Shown here piece after piece: positions 1 to 7,894 of a DNA stretch of 64,000 nt. Every line of letters begins with the position of its first letter. Within the stretch, counting starts at the first letter, position 1. The notes under the pieces are model-generated. The model had not been told where the DNA came from, did not search any database, and was given only the letters and a program-made list of their open reading frames with translations. Made by a program: the position numbers and the translations under genes. Source of the stretch: RYN-133 sp036497285 (GTDB taxonomy: Bacteria > Actinomycetota > Actinomycetes > Mycobacteriales > Jatrophihabitantaceae); the NCBI GenBank assembly GCA_036497285.1, contig DASXJR010000076.1:16179-80178 (forward strand), in the 5' to 3' direction.

Positions 1-150
1 GCACTCGTACCGACGTACTCGTACGAGACGCCCAAGCTGTGGGGATTCCCGTTCTTCTACTGGTACTTGCTGCTCTGGGTCCTGCTCACCCCTGCCTTCA
101 CCTGGGGCGCCCACCTTGTGATCACCCGGGCGCGAGGTGAGCGTCCGTGA
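1..150 (+). CDS. DUF3311 family small membrane protein (C-terminal part)
   Basis: The frame is open from the left edge of the window and ends with TGA at 148-150, so only the last 49 residues are visible. They include an aromatic and leucine-rich transmembrane helix (FPFFYWYLLLWVLLTP) followed by a short basic tail. This fits the C-terminal half of DUF3311 proteins, which are small two-helix membrane proteins encoded just before a sodium:solute symporter in actinobacteria. The stop overlaps the GTG start of the symporter by four bases, so the two are translationally coupled and probably form one transporter. The family assignment rests on this tail and on the neighbour. Confidence 0.75.
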   Translation, partial: ALVPTYSYETPKLWGFPFFYWYLLLWVLLTPAFTWGAHLVITRARGERP

Positions 151-1859
151 GCGCGCTCGCGTCCGGCACCGACGTCAACGGCGTCGAACTGGGCGTCGTC
201 ATCTTCTTCTTCGCGGTGGTCACCGTGGGTGGCTTCTGGGCCGCTCGCTGGCGCCGCGGCACGACCGTGCACAGCCTGGACGAGTGGGGGCTGGGCGGTC
301 GCGGCTTCGGCACCGTCATCACATGGTTCCTGCTCGGCGGTGACCTCTATACCGCGTATACGTTCGTCGCGGTGCCGGCGGCCATGTATGCCACCGGCGC
401 CGTCAGCGGCTTCTTCGCCGTGCCGTACACGATCGTCGCGTACCCGATCATTTTCATCTTCATGCCCAGGCTGTGGAGCGTGGCGCACCGCAAGGGCTAC
501 GTCACCCCGGCCGACTTCGTTCGCGGCCGCTACGACAGCCGCGGCCTGGCCCTCGCCGTCGCGGTCACCGGCATCCTGGCGACGATGCCCTACATCGCGC
601 TGCAGCTGGTCGGTATTCAAGCAATCCTCGAGACGATGGGCCTCGGTGGCTCGAGCAACACGTTCGTCAAGGATCTGCCGCTGATCATCGCGTTCGCTGT
701 GCTCGCCGCGTATACGTACTCGTCCGGGCTGCGTGCGCCGGCGCTGATCGCGTTCGTCAAGGACACGTTGATCTACATCGTCATCGTGGTCGCGATCATC
801 TACGTCGCGACGAAGATCGGCTTCACCGACATGTTCGCTGCCGCGAAGACGAAGATGACGACCGTCTCCCCCACCACCAAGTTGCCGACCGGGACGTTCA
901 TTACGAGTGACACGACGTATTGGGCGTTCGGCACCCTGGCGTTCGGCTCGGCGCTCGCGCTGTTCATGTACCCGCACTCGATGACGGCGGTGCTGTCGGG
1001 CCGCAGCCGCAAGGTGATCCGGCGCAACGCTGCGATCCTGCCGCTCTACTCGCTCATGCTCGCTCTGCTGGCGCTGCTCGGCTATGCGGCGATCGCCAAG
1101 AACACGAACGTGTTCGGGCTCGACGGCTACGCCAACCCGCAACTGGCCGTGCCGCGGTTGTTCGACCAGGTGTTCCCGGACTGGTTCGCAGGTGTCTGCT
1201 TCGCCGCGATCGGCATCGGCGCGCTCGTCCCGGCCGCGATCATGTCGATCGCGGCGGCGAACCTGTTCACCCGCAACGTGTACCGCGAGTTCATCAAGCG
1301 CGACGCGTCGCCGAAGCACGAGACACGAGTGGCCAAGATCGTCTCGCTCGTGGTGAAGTTCGGCGCATTGCTGTTCGTGATCGCCCTCGACCGGCAGAAC
1401 GCGATCAACTTCCAGCTGCTCGGCGGGGTGTGGATCCTGCAGACGATCGTGGCCGTCGTGGCCGGGCTCTACACCCGGTGGTTCCACCGCTGGGCACTGC
1501 TGCTCGGCTGGGCCGTCGGAATGGTCTACGGCACCGTAGTGGCGTATCAGCAGGAGGTGCCCAACGCCAAGGTGAATCTGGTAAACGGAGCGCCCAACAC
1601 CGTCGTCGACGGCACCCGGCATTTCGGCTCACCGCTGGCGAACTTTCCCTTCACCGACCAGAAGGTCTATATCGCGGCGACCGCGCTGCTGCTCAATCTG
1701 ATCGTCGCGGTCGTGGCGACGCTCGTCCTGCGCGCGGTCAAGGCACCCGCTGGCACCGATGACACGCAGCCCGGCGACTACTACTCCGACGCGCCGGACG
1801 CCAAGGTGCTCGCCTCGTCCGAGCCGGCCGCGGCCGGCGCCGAGGTCGGCGCCAGGTAG
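147..1859 (+). CDS. mctP: Sodium:solute symporter (SSS family), MctP-like
   Basis: This is a 570-residue polytopic membrane protein with about 13 hydrophobic helices, the usual size for the SSS family. The N-terminal region has the family pattern of a first helix followed by a DEWGLGGRGFGT stretch and a helix containing GGDLYTAYTF. With a DUF3311 partner in front, the closest described group is the actinobacterial MctP/MctC monocarboxylate permeases, which take up acetate, propionate or pyruvate with a cation. The GTG start overlaps the upstream stop by four bases. The substrate is inferred from family and context only. The gene converges on the phospholipase D-like gene with 19 bases between the two stops. 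Confidence 0.85.
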   Translation: MSALASGTDVNGVELGVVIFFFAVVTVGGFWAARWRRGTTVHSLDEWGLGGRGFGTVITWFLLGGDLYTAYTFVAVPAAMYATGAVSGFFAVPYTIVAYPIIFIFMPRLWSVAHRKGYVTPADFVRGRYDSRGLALAVAVTGILATMPYIALQLVGIQAILETMGLGGSSNTFVKDLPLIIAFAVLAAYTYSSGLRAPALIAFVKDTLIYIVIVVAIIYVATKIGFTDMFAAAKTKMTTVSPTTKLPTGTFITSDTTYWAFGTLAFGSALALFMYPHSMTAVLSGRSRKVIRRNAAILPLYSLMLALLALLGYAAIAKNTNVFGLDGYANPQLAVPRLFDQVFPDWFAGVCFAAIGIGALVPAAIMSIAAANLFTRNVYREFIKRDASPKHETRVAKIVSLVVKFGALLFVIALDRQNAINFQLLGGVWILQTIVAVVAGLYTRWFHRWALLLGWAVGMVYGTVVAYQQEVPNAKVNLVNGAPNTVVDGTRHFGSPLANFPFTDQKVYIAATALLLNLIVAVVATLVLRAVKAPAGTDDTQPGDYYSDAPDAKVLASSEPAAAGAEVGAR

Positions 1860-1878
1860 TCACCCCGACGACCAGCCC

Positions 1879-3420
1879 TCAGATGTGCGGCCCGACGAGT
1901 GTGATCGCGCGCTCGTCGGGCGCGAACCCGGGCGGGCTGCCGCGCGCCTGCCACGTCGTTCTCGGCGCGCCGGCAGGCAGCCAGCTCGGCCGCCAGATGC
2001 CCAGGGCGAGGTCGAGATCCTCCAGCGCGGCCCGCACCGAGGGCGTGATCGGCGCGCGCAGATGCTCGCCCCACACCTCGACGCGCAGGTCGCGCACGAG
2101 CGAGGTCGACGTGGTGACCGCGGCGCTCATCTCGCTGTCGGTGCCGTACATCGACCGGCTGAACATGTTTGCCGAGCCGATGTTCGCGAACTCGTCGTCA
2201 ACCATGACGAGCTTCGCGTGCACCGTGCAGTTCTCGATGCGGCACAGCACCACATTGCTGCGCGCCTGTGGTGAGAGCGGGTCGATGATCTTTTTCCGCA
2301 GGTCGTCGTTGACCTCGCGGTTGATGTCCAGGCCACCGACGTCGACGTCCTCCGGATCGCGCGTGCCCGAGCCGACCAGGATCGCCTTGACGCCGCGGGC
2401 AGCTGCCGCGTACAGGAACGGATAGAGCTCGAAAGCCCTTTCCCCACCGACCGATTCCTCGAGGTACTGATCCTCGATGTACACGTATCGCCGCGCCGCG
2501 CCGATCGCGGTCGTCAACGTCGTGAAGATCTCTTGGTGGCCGTGCGACGGCACGAGGTCCCACTGCCGGCGACGGAACGGCAGGTGCGAGTCGACCTTGC
2601 GGTGGAACGTCGAGCGCAGCACACGCACTGCGACGCCGGGGTTGGCAACCGGTGCCGCCGACGGCGCGGGTGGCGGTGGCGGCAGCGCGTCGGGCGGGTT
2701 CAACCGACGCCGGTCACGCGGCGAGGCCAGCCAGTGCTCGTTGGGCAGCGTCAACGTTTCGGACCAGCGCTGGCAGAAGATGTCCCACACCCGGCGGGCG
2801 GCGGGGCCGCGCAGCCGCACCGCCATGTCGTGCCAACCCCACCGGGCGCCTTCGAGCACCAGGCGGTTGTGCGGGCCGGCGTCGAAACGGTGTCCCCCCA
2901 GGTCGATACCGGAAACATACGACGTGAGTTCGCCGCCGATGTGCGCAACGAACGTTTTCTGGTGATTCGAGCCCAGCAGGGCACCGGAGAAATCGAGGAG
3001 GACGCGCCCGCGCAGCGGCGGCTCGTCGTGGCCGGGCACCTGCATCTGACGCATGAGATCGGCTTGGAAGGCGTTGTCGCGAAAGGGCAAACCGCTCCGG
3101 GGTAGCGACGCCGCGAACACCCGCCCGGCAATCAGGAGACGCACCTCGACGCCACGTGCTGCAGCCTCGGCGAAGTGCCTGCCGAGCGGAAGGCGGTTGG
3201 GATCGTCCTCGTCCCGTCCGCACAGGTCGATGCGCGGATCGATCTCGAGGCCGGACGCCAGAATCGTGTCGCCCGGGCCGGCGGCGCGAAGGTGTTCGTC
3301 GAGCGCGGCGAAGTACCGCTGTCCATCGACGATCGGGACCCACTCGGAGTCGTCGACGTACGTCTCGGTGTCGATCGGATTCGGAAAATAGCGGCCGGCC
3401 GGCTCGTCACCGCTCGTCAT
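1879..3420 (-). CDS. Phospholipase D-like (HKD) protein
   Basis: The 513-residue protein carries two HKD-type half sites: an N-terminal HQKTFVAHIGG segment and a C-terminal HAKLVMVDDEFANIGSAN segment, where the H-x-K, the Asp-containing strand and the GSAN tail are clear. Two such half sites normally form one phosphodiesterase active site of the PLD superfamily (phospholipase D, cardiolipin synthase and relatives). There is no transmembrane helix or signal peptide, so it is probably cytoplasmic or peripheral. The first Lys-centred motif is weaker than the second. I chose the ATG at 3420; an in-frame GTG at 3438 is possible. Either start overlaps the end of the histidine kinase gene, so it is the last gene of that operon. 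The substrate is unknown. Confidence 0.8.
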   Translation of the reverse strand: MTSGDEPAGRYFPNPIDTETYVDDSEWVPIVDGQRYFAALDEHLRAAGPGDTILASGLEIDPRIDLCGRDEDDPNRLPLGRHFAEAAARGVEVRLLIAGRVFAASLPRSGLPFRDNAFQADLMRQMQVPGHDEPPLRGRVLLDFSGALLGSNHQKTFVAHIGGELTSYVSGIDLGGHRFDAGPHNRLVLEGARWGWHDMAVRLRGPAARRVWDIFCQRWSETLTLPNEHWLASPRDRRRLNPPDALPPPPPAPSAAPVANPGVAVRVLRSTFHRKVDSHLPFRRRQWDLVPSHGHQEIFTTLTTAIGAARRYVYIEDQYLEESVGGERAFELYPFLYAAAARGVKAILVGSGTRDPEDVDVGGLDINREVNDDLRKKIIDPLSPQARSNVVLCRIENCTVHAKLVMVDDEFANIGSANMFSRSMYGTDSEMSAAVTTSTSLVRDLRVEVWGEHLRAPITPSVRAALEDLDLALGIWRPSWLPAGAPRTTWQARGSPPGFAPDERAITLVGPHI

Positions 3421-4516
3421 CGTGGGAACGTAGCGCACGAACCTTGTCCCCGGGTTGCAGGGTGACGGTCACCCTGAGCCCGCCGTCCGGGTTCGGCACC
3501 GCCGTGATCGTGCCGCTGTGCGCGGCGACCACCGAGCGGGCAATGGTGAGTCCGAGGCCGACGCCGCCGCCGTGGTCGAGCCGGTCTCCCGAACCACGCC
3601 GAAACGGTTCGAACAGTCCGGAAACCTGATCGGATGCGACTCGGACGCCGCTGTTTGCGACGACGAGGCTGCCGTCGGATCCGACGCGCACCTGTACCCA
3701 GCCGTCGGGCTCGTTGTACTTGATCGCGTTCTGAACGAGGTTGGTGGCCAGCCGCTCGAGCAGCGGCGCCTCGCCGCTGATTTCGACGGGCTGCAACGCC
3801 GCATCGATGTCGATGCCGGCCTCTTTCGCGGCGGGCCGGAAGGTCTCGACGACTGCGGCGGTGATGAGGTCGAGCCGCTGCGGGGTGTTGGCGACCAGGC
3901 CGCGCTCGGTCTCCGCGAGCACGAGCAGCCCTTCGATGAGCGCTTCGTTGCGCGCGTTCGTGGCAAGCAGTTGCCGCGACAGCAGGTCGAGCTGTTCTCG
4001 GGTGAGTGCCTGCGACAGGCTCACCTCGATCAGGGCGCGCTGGGTCGCCAGCGGCGTGCGCAGCTCGTGCGAGGCGTTGGCGGCGAATCTGGTCTGCGCC
4101 TCGTAGCCCTCCGCGACCCGATCGAGCAACTCGTCGATCGCGTCCGCAAGGCGACTGCTCTCGTCACGCGGGCCGTCCTGCTGCAGCCGCAGCCCGAGGC
4201 TGGTCGGGCCGAGGCGGCTGACCGTCTCGGCCATCTGTCCGAACGGGCGGAGCACCCAGCGTCCGAGCATGAGTCCGAAACCGACCATGAGTGCGGTCAC
4301 GGCCACGATCTCGACCCAAGCGAGCGTGACGTTGTAATTGGTGGGGCCGCAGCCGTTCGTCAAGGTCAGGTACGTCGGGCTGCAGTTGACGAATCCGCTG
4401 CGATACCAGCGGATCACGTTCACACCGTTGTAGAACAGCCAGGCGAGGTAGAGCAGTCCTACCGGCCAGCTCACCAGCATCGCGGTCGCGAAGCGGCGGC
4501 GCGGGGTGAGCCGCAT
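3407..4516 (-). CDS. Two-component sensor histidine kinase
   Basis: This is a 369-residue membrane kinase. It has transmembrane helices at about 10-30 and 65-85, with a short outside loop of about 35 residues holding two cysteines (Cys45 and Cys56), which could form a disulfide. A HAMP-like linker follows, then a HisKA box with the phosphorylated histidine near residue 150 (NASHELRTPL), an N box (NLVQNAIKYN) and G boxes (GVGLGLTIARSV). The ATG overlaps the regulator stop by one base, in TGATG, so kinase and regulator are coupled. The signal is not known; the small loop suggests a membrane or envelope signal rather than a folded ligand-binding sensor. Confidence 0.9.
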   Translation of the reverse strand: MRLTPRRRFATAMLVSWPVGLLYLAWLFYNGVNVIRWYRSGFVNCSPTYLTLTNGCGPTNYNVTLAWVEIVAVTALMVGFGLMLGRWVLRPFGQMAETVSRLGPTSLGLRLQQDGPRDESSRLADAIDELLDRVAEGYEAQTRFAANASHELRTPLATQRALIEVSLSQALTREQLDLLSRQLLATNARNEALIEGLLVLAETERGLVANTPQRLDLITAAVVETFRPAAKEAGIDIDAALQPVEISGEAPLLERLATNLVQNAIKYNEPDGWVQVRVGSDGSLVVANSGVRVASDQVSGLFEPFRRGSGDRLDHGGGVGLGLTIARSVVAAHSGTITAVPNPDGGLRVTVTLQPGDKVRALRSHDDER

Positions 4517-5181
4517 CAGTCGGAGTTCCCGAAGCGGTACCCCACGCGTGGGATCGTATGCACGACCGGTGGGTCGCCCAGCTTGCGACGCAGCGTCATC
4601 ACCGCGACCCGCACTGCATTCGTGAACGGGTCGGCATGCTCGTCCCACGCCTGCTCCAGGAGATCCTCGGCGGTGACCACGGCTCCGGACGAGCGCATCA
4701 GCACCGAGAGAACCGCGAACTCCTTCGGGGTCAGATCGAGAAGCCGGCCGTCGCGGAATGCGCGGTGTCTGGGCACGTCCAACACCACTCCGTCGTGATC
4801 GAGCACCGGACTGAACGCGGCCGGAGGGCGCCGGGCGAGTGCCTGCACACGCGCGGCGAGCTCGGCGAAGGCGAACGGCTTGGTGAGGTAGTCGTCGGCG
4901 CCGAGGCCGAGTCCGTCGACGCGGTCGCGGATGCCGGCGGCCGCCGTCAGGATGAGGATCCGGGTGCCCATCGCGGCGTCGACCATCCAGCGGCACACGT
5001 CATCGCCGGTGCGGCCTGGCATGTCGCGGTCGAGCACGGCGACGTCGTAGTGGTTGACGGCGAGACGCTCCACCGCCGCCTCGCCGTCGTAACAGACGTC
5101 GACTGCCATCGCCAACTTGCGCAACCCGTCGGCCACGGTGTCGGCGAGCAGCCGCTCGTCGTCGGCTAGTAGCACACGCAC
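4516..5181 (-). CDS. OmpR-family response regulator
   Basis: The protein has 221 residues. The receiver domain carries the acidic pair Asp7-Asp8, the phosphoacceptor Asp51 in a VLDRDMPG strand and the conserved Lys101 in LTKPF. The C-terminal half is a winged helix of the OmpR/PhoB type (LTPKEFAVLSVLMRSSGAVV, then VAVMTLRRKLGD and VGYRF). It is the first gene of a three-gene operon with the histidine kinase and the PLD-like gene, so it may control those genes. It is divergent from the D,D-carboxypeptidase gene, and the 117-bp gap between them must hold both promoters. Confidence 0.92.
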   Translation of the reverse strand: MRVLLADDERLLADTVADGLRKLAMAVDVCYDGEAAVERLAVNHYDVAVLDRDMPGRTGDDVCRWMVDAAMGTRILILTAAAGIRDRVDGLGLGADDYLTKPFAFAELAARVQALARRPPAAFSPVLDHDGVVLDVPRHRAFRDGRLLDLTPKEFAVLSVLMRSSGAVVTAEDLLEQAWDEHADPFTNAVRVAVMTLRRKLGDPPVVHTIPRVGYRFGNSD

Positions 5182-5298
5182 GCTGCTTCGTTGTCTCCTT
5201 CTTAGTCCTGCGCGGTCGAGCCTGGCGTGATCTCGATAAGCGCAGGATAAGGACGCGGCGAACGTCGACGATAGCGGTCACCCACCATCGTCCGGGTC
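5182..5298. promoter_or_regulatory. Divergent promoter region between response regulator and carboxypeptidase genes
   Basis: This 117-bp gap separates two genes transcribed away from each other, so it should contain promoters for both. I see no strong sigma-70 boxes and no clear direct repeat of the kind OmpR-type regulators bind. Its role is inferred from gene orientation only. Confidence 0.4.
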
Positions 5299-6249
5299 GT
5301 GATCAGACAATCCCGCTCACGCTTCGTCACCGTTCTGCTCGCCGGCGTGTGCGTGGCGGCCGTGACCGCGGTCGCCGCCGTGCGATTCGTGCAGGACGAC
5401 CGCCGGCGGCACTACCTCGGCGTGGCCGGGTGGCCGAGCCGGGGCCAGGGTGCGTACGTCATCGCAGGCTCGGCCGCGCACGCCGGCCCGGGGCAGCGGG
5501 CGGTCCCGATCGCGAGCGTGGCCAAGGTGATGACGGCGCGGCTCGTGCTGCGCGCGGCGCCGCTGCGTACGGGGTTCCACCTTGTCGTGACGGCGCAGGA
5601 CGTCGTCGACACTCAGGCACGGGTGGCCGACGGCGAGTCGACGGTGCCGGTGGCGGCGGGCGAGGTGCTCAGCGAGCGCCAGGCGCTGGCGGCGCTGCTG
5701 CTGCCGTCCGCGAACAACATCGCAATCATGCTGGCGCGCCGCGTCGCGGGCAGCGTCGCCGCATTCGTGGTGCGGATGAATCGCGAGGCGCGTCGGTTGG
5801 GGATGACCCGCACCCGATACACCGATCCGAGTGGGCTGGCGAGTTCGACGCGTTCGACGGCTGCAGATCAGCTGATCCTCGCGGTCGCCGCTCTTCGGCA
5901 GCCGACGCTGGCTCACCTGGTCGCGCTGCGCAGCTACTCGATCCCGGTTGCCGGGACGATCCGCAACACCGATTCGTTGCTCGGCTCGGACGGGGTCGTC
6001 GGGGTCAAGACCGGCTCGGACGACGCGGCCGGCGGCTGCTTCATGTTCCGGGTCAGGCGGATCGTCGACGGCCGCCGGACGACCGTGACCGGGGTGGTTT
6101 TGGGACAGGAGGGGCACAACCTGATCACTGCGGGGCTGTATGCGGGACTGCAACTCGCGAACCGCGCCCTCGAGGCGGCATTGCCCGGCCCCGGCTCTGT
6201 TGACAGTGGTCAGTTTCGGGCTCAGTGGTTAGTTGCAACTGACCACTGA
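5299..6249 (+). CDS. D-alanyl-D-alanine carboxypeptidase (S11 family penicillin-binding protein)
   Basis: The 316-residue protein starts with a hydrophobic signal or anchor helix (about residues 9-30). All three serine penicillin-binding motifs are present: S73-V-A-K76 with the nucleophile, S137-A-N139, and K237-T-G. It should trim the terminal D-Ala from peptidoglycan stem peptides outside the membrane. The enzyme part ends at about residue 295. The last 15 residues or so are encoded by the palindromic repeat at 6202-6270, and the stop codon itself lies at the end of the third repeat unit. The native C-terminus was therefore probably replaced when the repeat arrived. The GTG at 5299 was chosen because it precedes the whole signal segment. 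Confidence 0.9.
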   Translation: MIRQSRSRFVTVLLAGVCVAAVTAVAAVRFVQDDRRRHYLGVAGWPSRGQGAYVIAGSAAHAGPGQRAVPIASVAKVMTARLVLRAAPLRTGFHLVVTAQDVVDTQARVADGESTVPVAAGEVLSERQALAALLLPSANNIAIMLARRVAGSVAAFVVRMNREARRLGMTRTRYTDPSGLASSTRSTAADQLILAVAALRQPTLAHLVALRSYSIPVAGTIRNTDSLLGSDGVVGVKTGSDDAAGGCFMFRVRRIVDGRRTTVTGVVLGQEGHNLITAGLYAGLQLANRALEAALPGPGSVDSGQFRAQWLVATDH

Positions 6250-6270
6250 CCGTCGCAACTGACCACTGTC
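6202..6270. repeat. Four-unit nested palindromic element, copy 1
   Basis: Unit 1 (6202-6215, GACAGTGGTCAGTT) and unit 2 (6223-6235, CAGTGGTTAGTTG) point right. Unit 3 (6236-6248, CAACTGACCACTG) and unit 4 (6256-6270, CAACTGACCACTGTC) are inverted copies. Units 2 and 3 abut to form a 26-bp palindrome with one mismatch. Units 1 and 4 pair as an outer stem, and the spacers on both sides are 7 bp. The element lies between the convergent carboxypeptidase and rsrA genes and reaches into the carboxypeptidase frame. The same architecture and unit recur at 31712-31780. A bidirectional terminator, REP-like or MITE-like element is possible; its real role is unknown. Confidence 0.9.
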
Positions 6271-6313
6271 GGTCTTTGCCGGCGATCTTCAGATACTCGG
6301 TTGACGAAGAGAA

Positions 6314-6604
6314 CTACTCGGCGCGGTACTCGACGTGGCCGGTCTCGATCGTCAATTCCGTGATGCGAACCCGGATGCGCTCGTGCAGGCTGGCCGGCGC
6401 TTGGTCCCCGCCGCAGCACCGTGCGATCAGTGCCCGGACGTCGTTCTCGAGACCGTACTGGCGCAAGCACGGCGCGCAGGCCTCGAGGTGCTGCCGGATC
6501 CGACCGCGGGTGTCCTCGTCGGTCTCCTCGTCCATGTACTGATACAGCTCGTCCAGAACGTCGTCACAGTCGATGTTCCCGGGGCCGAAACCCAACCCAC
6601 TCAT
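6314..6604 (-). CDS. rsrA: Zinc-binding anti-sigma factor of SigR (RsrA/RshA)
   Basis: This 96-residue cytoplasmic protein has the ZAS-family signature: His39, Cys43 and Cys46 in a H-x3-C-x2-C motif, plus Cys13. In RsrA these residues bind zinc, and oxidation forms a disulfide that releases the sigma factor. The ATG at 6604 overlaps the sigma gene stop in ATGA, so the pair is co-translated, as is usual for sigR-rsrA. Two further cysteines near residue 64 are not part of the core motif. The gene ends before the palindromic element that separates it from the carboxypeptidase gene. Confidence 0.93.
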   Translation of the reverse strand: MSGLGFGPGNIDCDDVLDELYQYMDEETDEDTRGRIRQHLEACAPCLRQYGLENDVRALIARCCGGDQAPASLHERIRVRITELTIETGHVEYRAE

Positions 6605-7194
6605 GATTCGCCCCCTGATGCTGCGGCGATCAACCCACGATCTCGGGCGTAGTCGGCCAGCAGGCTCTGCAGTTGCTTGCGACCGCGATGCAGCCGCGAC
6701 ATGACTGTTCCGATCGGAGTCCCCATGATCTCGGCGATCTCCTTGTACGCGAAACCTTCGACATCGGCCAGATAGACGGCCAACCGGAAGTCCTCGGGCA
6801 GCGCCTGGAGCGCGTCCTTGACGTCCGAATCCGGCAAGTGGTCGAGCGCTTCCATCTCCGCCGAGCGCAAACCGCTCGACGTGTGCGACTCGGCGCGCGC
6901 GAGCTGCCAGTCCTCGACGTCCTCGCCGTTGGACTCCTGCGGCTGGCGCTGCTTCTTGCGGTAGTTGTTGATGAAGGTGTTCGTCAGGATCCGGTACAGC
7001 CACGCCTTGAGGTTGGTTCCCTCGGTGAACTGGTGGAACGCGGCGAATGCCTTGACGTAGGTCTCTTGGACGAGGTCCTCGGCGTCGGCGGGGTTGCGCG
7101 TCATGCGCATCGCAGCCGCGTACAGCTGGTCGAGGAAGGGCAAAGCGTCGCGCTCGAATCTGGCGCGCCGCTGCTCGACAGTCTCCTCAGCCAC
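6601..7194 (-). CDS. sigR: ECF sigma factor SigR/SigH (thiol-oxidative stress)
   Basis: The 197-residue protein has ECF sigma region 2 (AEDLVQETYVKAFAAFHQF, then NLKAWLYRILTNTFINNYRKK) and region 4 (LPEDFRLAVYLADVEGFAYKEIAEIM, GTVMSRLHRGRKQL). The last is close to known SigR/SigH proteins, and the overlapping rsrA gene confirms the assignment. I chose the GTG at 7194, preceded by GGGAG. The frame stays open upstream to an ATG at 7293, giving a 230-residue form that begins just after a SigR-type promoter at 7303-7328. This matches the stable and unstable isoforms known for Streptomyces SigR, so both proteins may be made. Expected targets are thioredoxin, mycothiol and protein quality-control genes. 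Confidence 0.95.
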   Translation of the reverse strand: MAEETVEQRRARFERDALPFLDQLYAAAMRMTRNPADAEDLVQETYVKAFAAFHQFTEGTNLKAWLYRILTNTFINNYRKKQRQPQESNGEDVEDWQLARAESHTSSGLRSAEMEALDHLPDSDVKDALQALPEDFRLAVYLADVEGFAYKEIAEIMGTPIGTVMSRLHRGRKQLQSLLADYARDRGLIAAASGGES

Positions 7195-7302
7195 CGTGCT
7201 CCCTGTGTGCGTGTCGGAGTTCGAGCCTATCGCGCGCTGCCGGATCGGCCGGATCGCGTCGAGAATGCGCGGTCGTTCGGCGGTCACCATCATGGTGGGT
7301 CA

Positions 7303-7328
7303 AACCCGGATCACGGCCGATGCATTCC
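7303..7328 (-). promoter_or_regulatory. SigR-type promoter of sigR (autoregulatory)
   Basis: Read on the minus strand, GGAAT (7328-7324) is followed by exactly 18 bases and GTT (7305-7303), which is the SigR/SigH promoter consensus. Transcription would begin about 7 bases further on, just before the ATG at 7293. The transcript would be nearly leaderless for the long SigR form and carry about 100 nt of leader for the GTG at 7194. Confidence 0.8.
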
Positions 7329-7402
7329 GGCTACCGTCACAGCGTGGCAACCGGAAGCAAGCTGCTCATCACACCGCAGGGCCAAGACGATGGCGGGGTG
7401 AA

Positions 7403-7891
7403 GTGAGCGTGGCAACCGGAACCCCCGCGACAGCCCTGCTGACCAAACAGAAGATCCCGTTCACGCTGCACCCGTACGATCACGATCCACGCGCCGAGGC
7501 ATACGGGGACGAGGCCGCCGCCGCACTCGGAATCGACCCCACCCGCATCTTCAAGACCTTGATCGCGCTCATCGACGGGTCCATGGTGTGCGCGGTCGTG
7601 CCGGTGGCCGCCCGCCTGGACGTCAAAGCCCTCGCGGCCGCGGTCGGCGGCAAGCGCGGTGGCATGGCCGAGCCCGCGGCGGCAGCGCGCGCAACGGGCT
7701 ACGTGGTCGGCGGGATAAGTCCGATCGGCCAGCGCACCCGCCTGCCGATCGTCGTGGACGCCTCCGCCGAGCACCTGGACACGGTCTACGTCTCGGCGGG
7801 CAAGCGCGGCCTGCAGGTGGAGCTGTCCCCGGCCGACCTCGCGCAAGCGGCAAACGCGCAGTTTGCTCCTATCGCGACGTCGTCCCGCTAG
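7403..7891 (+). CDS. ybaK: YbaK/EbsC family Cys-tRNA(Pro) deacylase
   Basis: The 162-residue protein is a single YbaK/ProX-like domain. The family pattern of a conserved catalytic lysine in FKTLIA, then VPVAARLDVKALAAAVGGKR and GYVVGGISPIGQ, is visible. Such enzymes hydrolyse misacylated tRNA, most often Cys-tRNA(Pro). GTG codons at 7403 and 7409 are both possible starts; the first overlaps the stop of a 20-codon frame at 7344-7406 in GTGA. The gene is divergent from sigR. A second, longer YbaK-domain protein lies at 31799-32329, so two editing factors of this family are present. Confidence 0.88.
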   Translation: MSVATGTPATALLTKQKIPFTLHPYDHDPRAEAYGDEAAAALGIDPTRIFKTLIALIDGSMVCAVVPVAARLDVKALAAAVGGKRGGMAEPAAAARATGYVVGGISPIGQRTRLPIVVDASAEHLDTVYVSAGKRGLQVELSPADLAQAANAQFAPIATSSR

Positions 7892-7894
7892 CCC

